The position numbers were made by a program, and so were the translations under genes. A stretch of DNA of 64,000 nucleotides from Dromiciops gliroides (Eukaryota > Chordata > Mammalia > Microbiotheria > Microbiotheriidae), in contig NC_057861.1 of assembly GCF_019393635.1 (NCBI RefSeq), forward strand, positions 79,119,327-79,183,326, read 5' to 3'. Below the pieces are notes generated by a model. The model ran no database searches. It saw only the letters and a program-made list of their open reading frames with translations, and was not told where the DNA came from. Within the stretch, counting starts at the first letter, position 1; each line of letters begins with the position of its first letter. Of this stretch, positions 55,674-64,000 are shown in pieces.

Positions 55674-55688
55674 CAAAACTGAAACTAG
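55674..55688 (-). promoter_or_regulatory. IRF/ISRE-like element near the GSDMD promoter
   Basis: On the minus strand the sequence reads CTAGTTTCAGTTTTG, one core mismatch from the ISRE pattern AGTTTCNNTTTC (AAAACTGAAACT on the plus strand). It lies about 130 bp upstream of the putative 5' UTR exon donor. IRF2 is known to drive GSDMD expression in human and mouse through such a site, so the position fits. Binding is inferred. Confidence 0.45.
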
Positions 55689-55699
55689 TAGGCGTCTGT

Positions 55700-56540
55700 A
55701 TTCATCCAGCTTCTTCTTGCTCTGTTTCCAGGAAAGGAGGAAATCAGACGTATACGTGAGAATTGGCCCTTTCTGTTTTCCTTCCCGGTTTGCCCAGCCT
55801 GACTGTAGATGTAAGCCCAGGGGGCTAAAGAGGGTCAGTGGGAAGTCAACTGACAGGTAGTCAAAACTACCCACTTCCTCTGCTGAGCCCCCACCCTTTC
55901 CTCCTACTTCTCCTCCCTTACTCCTCCCTGCCTGAGTTCTACATTTAGCAAAGTAGGGAATTAGCAAAGAGAGAGAATCTTTCACTTATTATTTATTTCT
56001 TAAACACCGGCTGCATGTAAAGGCTTGTGCTAGGTACCTTTCCTCCAGGAAGTAAAGGTTAGGAGATCGCCGCAAACGGTATGGGGAGAAGCACATGTGG
56101 CCGAACTGTAGTTGGCAGTAACTGAATCAAAACTGAATTCCTTCCTCCTGTTATTTCATTGTTTCCTCTAGACCCTAGTCAAACAACTAACCCCTATCTT
56201 TCAAATACAACCATTTGTTCTTCCCTAAAGAAGTCAACAAACATCAATATGGTGCCCGCCCAATCCCTATTTGATGTGGAACACTTAGCCACGTTGTTGG
56301 GGGAGATACAGAAGACTTGCCCTCTTCTGGAGCTGGAGTGGGGAAGATAGAAGTCCAGGTTGCTATTGTTCGCAGGGTCACATGAGAAGGACAAAATCAA
56401 GAAGTATGTGAGGGGTCTGTAGCTAGGCGAAAGTCCCTACCGAGATCAAGGTTCCCGAGGAGAGAATATTTGAGTTGGACTTTAAATATGAGTTGACCAT
56501 GCAAAAATGGAGAGACACTTAATAAATACTGATTGACTGA
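55700..56540. other. Upstream flank of GSDMD
   Basis: Mostly non-repetitive sequence that probably contains promoter and enhancer DNA. Apart from the IRF-like site just below it, I see no confidently named element. Confidence 0.35.
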
Positions 56541-56870
56541 ATCTAGAAAGATGGCAGTTAAGAGAGACAGATGTAAAGTATTGCCCTTGAATTCAGAAAA
56601 TCAATTTACTTGATAGGGAAGCTGAGATTAGAAGGCAGTTCACTTGAAAAAAATCTTGGGATTTTAGTGGACTGAAAGCTCAGTATACTGAGCCAACAGC
56701 CCAACAGCATGATATGGAAACAAACAAAACAAACCTCACATGATCTTGGGCTGCTTTAGGAGGGGGAGGGCTCCTCACTGGAGGTCTTCAAGCAAAGTCT
56801 GAATGATCATTTGTTTGGTATGTTATTGAGAGGATATTTAATGTCTCTTCTAGCTCTGCCATGTTGTAAT
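56540..56870 (-). repeat. CR1/L3-like fragment
   Basis: ctcctcactggaggtcttca and tagctctgccatgttgtaat. Confidence 0.65.
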
Positions 56871-57300
56871 TCAGTTATTTTTTTCTTACTTCCTATTACT
56901 TTCCCTTAGCTTTTACTGCCCAAGCCTCTACTATGAAGAACAAATCAGCGTGCAGACGCCTTTGGAAGTTCCCTTATGCTGCCAACTGAACTTTTTAAGC
57001 AATGCTCAGTTGAATATCTCCAGATGTGTAGCAGGTTCCCAGTGCTCTTCTCTCTTCTTGTGCAATTTCCTTTTATTAATAGCTGGCTGGCTTTAACCAC
57101 AGTATTTACTTATAGGAGGAAGGGGGCAAGAAGAGATAGCCTCCTGGTGCAGTTGTTACTTGTTAACAACTACTTGAAAATATAGGCAGGAAGCAAAGGG
57201 AGCAAGCTCTGAGGTACTTTCCCAACCCCCACTCACCCTGATGAATTGGGTCCCAGAACTCAGCTGCTGTGTCTTCTTCGACCTTTAGAGGTAGAGAGAT

Positions 57301-57303
<3 letters not shown>

Positions 57304-57348
<45 letters not shown>
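57304..57348 (+). repeat. (GT)n microsatellite
   Basis: About 22 GT units. Confidence 0.96.
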
Positions 57349-57350
<2 letters not shown>

Positions 57351-58045
57351 AGATACATTTTCTAATGCCAGTGATTGATTATGAGTCCTCACTAATATAT
57401 TTCCTGTCATAAGACTCAGATGGCTTTTAGAAAGGGAAGAGTAGTTGGTACAAAACATCCCCTCCCAAAGTCTGTGACACACTCTTCCATAAGTACATAC
57501 AGAATCCAGGGGAAAGGGGGCTCAAGTTTAGGGGCCCATGTAGCAAAGGAGTCAGCCCCAGCTCCTGGTTGCTAGACTTTTTTCTTCCCCTTTCTGAGGT
57601 ACTTATGAAGGGTCCTTCAAGCATGGTGTTACTTCTTTGCTAGGCTTTTTGCAGAGCTCTGTCCTTGGTGCTCAAGAAATGCTCTCTCCTCGTTTGCATT
57701 TTTCTGGCACCCAAATCTCTCCAATAACTCCTGTTCTTAACTATGTTGATATTTTGTAAATGACCCCTAGGATGCGATCAAGTTTCTTGAGTTTAAAAGA
57801 ACCCTCTTCCTAAGTTACTCCAATCCATCTGTGGACATTTTGATTTGGTTGCTCTCGCCTCCTACAAGTATCAGGGTATCTGATCACTCTAAACTGGGAG
57901 CAGCGGGCCCTGATTTACGTATTAAGTCAGTGCCACCTAAGTACTAGAAGAAGATCTGTGATTACTTCTTAGGAACTGGGAAATGGTAGAGGCAGCTGGA
58001 AAGCAGATTGGGTTCCCCCAACTCATGGAGATTGGCAAAATTTTC
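57349..58045. other. Unassigned stretch upstream of GSDMD
   Basis: No gene or named repeat seen. Confidence 0.3.
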
Positions 58046-58815
58046 TTGTTTGGAGGGTACCTCAAAGAGCATGAAGTCTAACCTCCTTCCTGAACATGAA
58101 TCCCCTCACTAATCTTCCCATCAAGTGGTCATCTTGCCTCCACTTGAAGACTGACATAGTCAAGGGGAACTCATTAATAATGATGATAATAACAGCTAGC
58201 ATTTACAGAGCACATTTGGGTTTGCTGAGTGTTTTATAAATATCATCTCATTGAAACCTCACAAAAGCCCTGGGAAGTAGTTGCTATTATTATCTCCCTT
58301 TTACAGGTAAGGAAACTGAGGCAGAGTCAAAGTGACCTGTCCAGGGTCACACAGCTAAGTATGTATCTGAGGCGAGATTTCAGCTCACAACTTCCTGACT
58401 CTAGGTGCAGTGCTCTAGCCACTAAGCCATCCAGCTACCATTCTGTCTAGAAGCAGCCCATTATATTTTTTTGGATTGTTCTGATGGCTAGGAAGTCTTG
58501 TCTTTTTTTCTTAACATCAAACCTGGATCTAATTCTGCAGCTTTTACCCAGTGACCTAATCCTGCTTTCTAGGGGCTAGCCAGAACATGTTTCATCTCTC
58601 TTCCATATGAGAGTCCTTCAAATATTTAAAGGCAGCCATCATGCCCCTTTCTTCCAATTCCTTTAGCTGGTCCTGGTATACATGGTCTCCAGTCTCTTTC
58701 TCATCCTGGACACTTTCCAAATTGTCAACACAGCCATTTTTCAAGGAGCTTCTACATTTCAGTAAATTAATGGTTGCTATGGCCCCCATAATCATCAGGG
58801 TGATGACTTCTCTGA
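58046..58815 (+). repeat. CR1/L3-like remnant split by a MIR
   Basis: 58046-58180 and 58440-58815 carry ggattgttctgatggctagg, agtccttcaaatatttaaag and ctcatcctggacactttcca. A reversed MIR (about 58185-58440, aggaaactgaggcagagtca) lies between them. Confidence 0.65.
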
Positions 58816-58839
58816 ATTTTGCTATGATAACTAAATTAT

Positions 58840-59050
58840 TATCTAGCACTTAAAGACTTGCAAAGCACTTTCATAAATATTATGTCACTCAGTCCTAGCA
58901 ACAACCCTGGGAGATAGGTGCTCTTATTATCTGAATTGTAGAGATGAGAACACTGAGGCGAACAGAGGCAAAGTGATTTGCCCAGGGCCACACAGAGCTA
59001 GTAAGTACCTGCGGTAGGATTTAAACAGAGGTCTTCCAAGGTCAGCACTC
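58840..59050 (-). repeat. MIR
   Basis: gcaaagcactttcataaata, gatgagaacactgaggcgaa. Confidence 0.75.
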
Positions 59051-59204
59051 TGTTTACTCTTCAACCAATCTAGACTGGTCCTTGGGGGGAATAAAGACAC
59101 ACAATCCATCACAGAACCTATATGTGGCAGTGGCTCTCAGAACTGAACACAATCAATACTCCAGATATGTTCTGGAAATATAAGTGATCTTTAAGAATCA
59201 TCTT

Positions 59205-59402
59205 CCTGAGTTGAAATCTGGCCTCAGGCACTTACTAGGTATATGACCCTGAGCAAGTCACTTAACCCTGTTTGTCTTAGTTTCTTCATCTGTAAAATTA
59301 GCTAGAGAAGGAAATGGCAAAGTAGTTCAGTATCTTGGCCAAGAAAACCCCAAATGGGGTCTTGAAGAGTTGGACACTACTGAAACAACTGAAGGACAAC
59401 AA
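59205..59402 (+). mobile_element. MAR1-type SINE, 5' truncated
   Basis: ctggcctcaggcacttacta to ggtcttgaagagttggacac and an AAC-rich end. Confidence 0.8.
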
Positions 59403-59589
59403 AGGTTCCTTAGAGTTCAAAATCTATGATCCCATCATCTTTTACTTTACAGAAGAAAATACCTTGTCCTAGGTCACATAACAAGTGTTCTCTCCACCAA
59501 AATCTTGTTGCAAATGTCTTCTCTGTCCCACTTCCCATGATCATGCAAGGCCACAACCTGAGTTATTTCCTTTATGACATCCCACTGTC

Positions 59590-60005
59590 TCTCCATCTCC
59601 AAAGAAAGAACTGATGTTGATTGAACAGACTGAAGCATGCTATTTTTCACTTTATTTCTTTCATTTTTTCTTTTATTCAAGTTTTCTTGTACAAAATGAC
59701 TAATATGGTAATGTTTAACATAATCGTACATGCAAAACCCATATCTGGTTACTGCCTCAGGGAGGAGGGAGGGTAAGAAGGGAAGGAGGGATAAAAATGG
59801 GAACTCAAGGGGCAGTTAGGTGGGGCAATAGATAAAGCACTAGCCCTGGATTCAGGAGGACCTGACTTCAAATCTGGCCTCAGACACTTGACACTTACAA
59901 GTTTTGTGACCCTGGGCAAGTCATTTAACCCTCATTGCCCTGAAAAAAGAAAAAAAAATTGAACTCCAAACTATGAGTAAAAATCTTTATTATTTAAAAA
60001 AAATG
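59590..60005 (+). mobile_element. L1 3' UTR with a SINE inside
   Basis: L1 terminal sequence (gaacagactgaagcatgcta) interrupted at about 59808-59955 by a plus-strand CORE-SINE. Confidence 0.8.
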
Positions 60006-60009
60006 TAAA

Positions 60010-60127
60010 AAAAACCCCAAACCTCAGCTCAAATCCCACTGTCTGCAAGAGACCTTTCCCTATTCCCCTCTCTCAATCTTCTCTTCCTCATCCTTAGTAC
60101 TTTCCATCTGAGGTTACCTCCCCTTTA

Positions 60128-60194
<67 letters not shown>

Positions 60195-60365
60195 CACACA
60201 CATATATATATATATATTTCATGTTCATATTCATTTACATACTGTCCCATTATGATTTCCTTCAGAGCAGAGACCTTTTTAAAAAAAACTTTCTTTCATT
60301 TACTAGCACTTAGCACAGTCCCTGGAACATAGTAGACTTAATAAATGCAAGTTGTCTGACTCATT
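60010..60365 (+). repeat. L2 3' end with a TA/CA microsatellite
   Basis: L2 text (aacctcagctcaaatcccac; cttagcacagtccctggaac) surrounds a compound (TA)n(CA)n tract at 60130-60218. Confidence 0.8.
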
Positions 60366-60619
60366 GAGATAAGTCTGGAAAGGTAAGTGGTTAGATTGTG
60401 GAGGGGCTAAAATGTCAGATTGTGGATTTTATTTTATGCTAGAGGCAATAAGGAACTATAGAAACTTTTTGGACTGGGCAATGACATGGTTAAACCTATA
60501 GCAAAGGAAATTTTTTTTTGGCAGTTATGGGGGAACCAGATTGGAGAAGGGAAAAGCTGTTAGCAGTCTCTATACTAATTAGGGGGCTCTTTACAATCTA
60601 CTAGACAAGAGGTAATAAG

Positions 60620-61680
60620 ATTCTAATTTAAAAGATTTTGTAGAAATAAAACCAATATAGCCAAGATTAGAAGGAAAGCAGAATATTGGGGGAAAATTTT
60701 TATAGACAATTTCCCAGATAAAGGTGTCATATATCAAATAAATAGAGAACTTCATTAAATTTATTAGATGAGTCATTCCCCAATTAGTAAATGGTCAAAG
60801 GATAGAAATAGGCAATTTCTTGATGAAGAAATCAAAGCTATCCATAGTCATATGAAAAAAATGCTCTAAATCAGTATTGATTAAAAGATACAAATTAAAA
60901 CAATTTTGAAATATCATCTCACACCTATCAGATTGGCTAAAATGATGGAAGGGTAAAATGACAAATATTGAAGGGGATGTGGAAAAATTGGGACACTAAT
61001 TCACTGTTGGTGGAACTGTGAACTGATCCAACCATTTTGGAGAGCAATCTGGAGTTATGCCCAAAGAATTATAAAACTGTGCATACTCTTTGACCCAGCA
61101 ATACCAATATTAGATCTGTTTCCCAAGGTGATCAGGGAAAAGGGAAAAGAATCTATCCATTATAAAATATTTATAGTAGCACTTTTTGTGGTAGCACAGA
61201 ACTGGAAAATGAGAGGATGGCCATCAATTAAGGAATTGCTGAATAAGTTGTGGTATATGATCGTGATGGAATACTACTGTGCTAAAAGAAATGATGAGCA
61301 TGTCAATTTTAGAAAAACATGGAAAAACTTGTATGAAATAATGAAGAGTGAAATGAGCAGAATCAAGAGAACATTGTATACAGTAACAGCAATATTGTTT
61401 TAAAAAATAACTGTGAATGACTAAGTTATTATGAATATTATTAATACTTAAATCAACTACAAAGGACCTATGAAGGAAGAGGCTATCCACCTCCAGAGAA
61501 AGAACTGATAAATAGAAGTATGATATAAGTATGTATAGTATGGTTTTACACACATAGACAAACACATGTGTGTGTGTTTGTGAAACGGTGGCCTTTTCTA
61601 ATGAGGGGTGGGAAAGGAGGGAGACAATTTGGAATTTAAAATGTAACAAAAAATATTAAATTAAATTTTTAAAAGAGTTA
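60620..61680 (+). mobile_element. 5'-truncated L1 (ORF2 end and 3' UTR)
   Basis: ORF2 C-terminus encodes IFIVALFVVAQNWKMRG and WYMIVMEYYCAKRNDEHVN; upstream frames are broken. Confidence 0.82.
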
Positions 61681-61857
61681 AAAAGGTCTGTAACTAGGGA
61701 AGTAGCTATGAGAAGGTAGAGATGAAGACCAGTACAGACAATGTTGTGGAAACAGAATTAACATAAATTGGCAATTAATTAACTATGTGGGAAGGGAGGT
61801 TGATAATCTAGGATGACTCTGAAATTATGGACCTGGTTGCCTGAAAGTAAGGTGTTG

Positions 61858-62020
61858 GGGTGGCTAGGTGGCCCAGTGGATAAAGCACGGGCCCTGGATT
61901 CAGGAGTACCTGAGTTCAAATCCAACCTCAGACACTTGACACTTACTAGCTGTGTGACCCTGGGTAAGTCACTTAACCCCCATTGCCCCGCCAAAAAAAC
62001 AAAAACAAAAGCAAAAAAAT
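61858..62020 (+). mobile_element. CORE-SINE immediately 5' of the RPL37 retrocopy
   Basis: Common SINE. Its left target copy (aaagtaaggtgttg, 61844-61857) finds its partner only after the RPL37 poly(A), at 62412-62425 (one mismatch). Confidence 0.9.
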
Positions 62021-62062
62021 TATTTCCTGTTGGTTCTCTTTGGTCCCAGCGGCAGGAGAAAG

Positions 62063-62356
62063 ATGAGGAAGGGAATGTCTTCGTTTGGTAAGCTCCAGAA
62101 TAAGACGCACACTTTGTGCGGTCGCTGTGGCTCTAAGGCATACCATCTTCAGAATTCAACCTGCGGTAAATGCGGGTATTCTGCCAAATGCAAGAGAAAG
62201 TATAATTGGAGTGCAAAGGCTAAGTGACGCAACATTACTGGTACTGGTCGAATGAGGCACCTAAAAATTGTCTACCACCGATTCAGGAATGGATTCTGTG
62301 AAGGAACAACACCTAATCCCAAGAGAGCAGCTGTTGCAGCATCTAGTACATCTTGA
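62063..62356 (+). pseudogene. RPL37P: RPL37 processed retrocopy with one internal stop
   Basis: This is an intronless copy of ribosomal protein L37 (large-subunit zinc-binding protein) with a frame of exactly 98 codons including the final TGA, the length of the 97-aa parent. It retains [27 protein letters not shown] and KYNWSAKAK, including the four zinc cysteines. A TGA at 62225-62227 replaces an Arg codon after SAKAK and truncates it to 54 aa; there is no frameshift. AATAAA at 62372-62377 and a poly(A) run to 62414 follow. Part of the 5' UTR (from about 62025) is also present. It is not expected to make functional L37. Confidence 0.93.
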
Positions 62357-62515
62357 GGAGTCAACTGTTAAAATAAATGCCCTGAATCAAAAAAGTAAAA
62401 AAAAAAAAAAAAAGTATGGTGTTGCTCTCAAAAAAAAAAGGGAAAGGGAAGGTTTATAGAAGACAACGATAAAATATAATTTTAGACATGTTGAGTTTGA
62501 GATTTAAAAAATACA

Positions 62516-62950
62516 ATTTCATTGATATCAATAAAAAGTTCATATAGCACAATAGTGTCCCATTACACTCATATACTATAACTTGTTGAGTCATTATTTA
62601 ATTGATGGGCACCCCCTCAGTTTCCAGTTCTGTGTCATTATTTAAAGAGCTTCTATAAATACTTTTGTACGTATGGATTATTTTTCCTAGTTCTTTGATC
62701 TCTTTGGACTATAAACCCAATAGTGATATCTCTAGGTCAAAGGATATGCACAGTTTAATAGCCTTTTGGGCACAATTCCAAATTGCTTTCCAGAATGACT
62801 AGACTAGTTTACAATTCTACCAAGAGTGCATTAATGTACTTGTTTTCACACAGTCTCTCCAGAATTTATAATTTTCCTTTTTTGTCATCTTTGCCAATCT
62901 GATGGGTATGAGGTGGTAGCTCAGTGTTATTTAATTTGAATTTTGATTTA
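62516..62950 (-). mobile_element. L1 ORF2 fragment
   Basis: Reverse-strand L1: caattccaaattgctttcca, tctttgccaatctgatgggt. Confidence 0.75.
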
Positions 62951-62951
62951 G

Positions 62952-64000
62952 AATAATCAATCAATCCATAAACATTTGTTAAGCTATTATGTGCCAGGCA
63001 TTGAGCTAAGTGCTGGGGATACAAAAAGAGGCGAAAGACAACCCCTGCCCACAAGGAGCTTATAATCTTATGGGGGAGATAACATGCAAACATATATACA
63101 AAGCAAGCTATATACAAAATAGGAAATAATCAACAGGGAAGGCACTAGAATTAAAAATGGTTGAGGAAGGCAGCTAGATGGTACAGTGGATAGAGTGCCA
63201 GGCCTGAAGTCAGAAAAGGCCTTAGATACTAGCTGTGTGACTCTGGGGCAAGTCTCTTTAATCTTGTTTGCCTCAATTCTTCATCTGTAAAATGAGCTGG
63301 AGAAGGAAATGGCAAACCATTTCAGTATTTTTATCAAGAAAACCCCAAATGTGGTCACAAAGAGTCAGACAGACACAACTGAACAACGACAGCAAAGAGG
63401 AAGTCTTTCTGTGGAACTTGAGATTTTAGTTGGGACTGAAAGAAAGCCAGGGGAGTCAGTAGTTGGAGCAAAGGAGGAAGAATGTTCCAGATGTGGGGGA
63501 TAGCCAGAGAGAATGCCTAGAGTCAAAAGATGGAGTGTTTTGTTCGTTGAACAGTCAGGAGGCCAGTGTCACTGGATTGAAGAGTATGTGTTGGGGAATG
63601 GCGGACACCAGCAGGCTATAGTCATGATCGAGGCATGAGGGGATGAGGGCCTTCATCAGAGTGGTGACAGTTCAGAGGAAAGAAGGGGGCAAATTTGAAA
63701 GGTGTTGCAAAGGTTAAATTGACATATCTTGGCAATAGCTTGGATGTGGGGAATGAAAGATAGTGAGGAATCCAGGATGACTCCTAGGGTTGTGAGCCTG
63801 AGGGATGGGAAGATGTTGATGCCCTCTGTGATAGCAAGGAAGGATGTGTGTGTGAAGGTTTAGGGAAAGATAGTGAGTTCTGTTTTGGACATGTTGAGTT
63901 GAAGATGTCTACTAGACATCCGGTTGCAGATGTCTGAAAGGCAGCTGGAAATGCAGGGTTAAAGGTCAGCAGAGAGATTGGGACAGGACAGATGTTGCAA
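62952..64000 (-). repeat. Long L2 fragment running off the window, split by a MAR1
   Basis: ccataaacatttgttaagct, then ggaggccagtgtcactggat, gaggaatccaggatgactcc and ttttggacatgttgagttga follow reversed L2. The MAR1-type SINE at about 63166-63392 (aaggcagctagatggtacag to cagacacaactgaacaacga) interrupts it. Confidence 0.8.

Larger units (their letters stand above)
61690..62515 (-). repeat. L2 fragment that received the SINE-RPL37 insertion
   Basis: taggatgactctgaaattat before and acatgttgagtttgagattt after the insertion are contiguous in L2. Confidence 0.7.

Noticed and set aside
55563-55985. 140-aa minus-strand ORF upstream of GSDMD
   Set aside because: No similarity to gasdermin or any known family. 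It covers the putative promoter and 5' UTR and does not join in frame to exon 1.
16276-61680. Possible active LINE reverse transcriptases
   Set aside because: All L1 and RTE pieces are 5'-truncated and contain stops, frameshifts or insertions. None can be autonomous.
17881-62020. Many ORFs of 60-130 aa with near-identical protein text ([21 protein letters not shown] or [21 protein letters not shown] types)
   Set aside because: They are the two strands of the CORE-SINE read through its open frame. They recur at every copy and carry no host gene.

Overview
The window is nuclear DNA from a marsupial. Two intron-rich mammalian genes sit in a background made mostly of retroelements. The marsupial call rests on about 40 copies of a tRNA-derived CORE-SINE (starting ggggcagctaggtggc, ending cacttaaccc plus an A-rich tail), MAR1-type SINEs, marsupial-type L1 ends, RTE remnants and endogenous retroviral LTRs. 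The species cannot be told from this.

Positions 341-11133 (+ strand) hold MROH6, a maestro HEAT-like repeat protein: 14 coding exons, every junction phase-compatible, giving 734 aa. Positions 52930-19099 (- strand) hold gasdermin D (GSDMD): 10 coding exons giving 485 aa, plus a probable 5' untranslated exon ending at 55548. The two genes are tail to tail, as in human 8q24.3, which supports orthology as well as sequence does. GSDMD is the executioner of pyroptosis: inflammatory caspases cut its linker and the N-terminal domain forms membrane pores. MROH6 has no established role, and nothing suggests the two act together beyond conserved neighbourhood.

By region: 11.1-19 kb between the genes holds the MROH6 3' UTR, L2, RTE and CR1/L3-like remnants and a pair of SINEs. 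19-55.5 kb is GSDMD, whose introns are swollen to about 36 kb by L1, L2, MIR, SINE and LTR insertions, many nested and datable from target-site duplications. 55.5-64 kb is upstream of GSDMD: an interferon-response-like promoter motif, old LINE and MIR sequence, and a SINE plus RPL37 retrocopy bracketed by one target-site duplication.

The points most worth a second look are the GSDMD linker exon and its atypical candidate caspase site, the loss of several basic lipid-binding residues, the duplicated IRF-type motifs at the 5' end, and the composite SINE-RPL37 insertion. No prokaryotic system, CRISPR array, structural RNA gene or third protein-coding gene was found.
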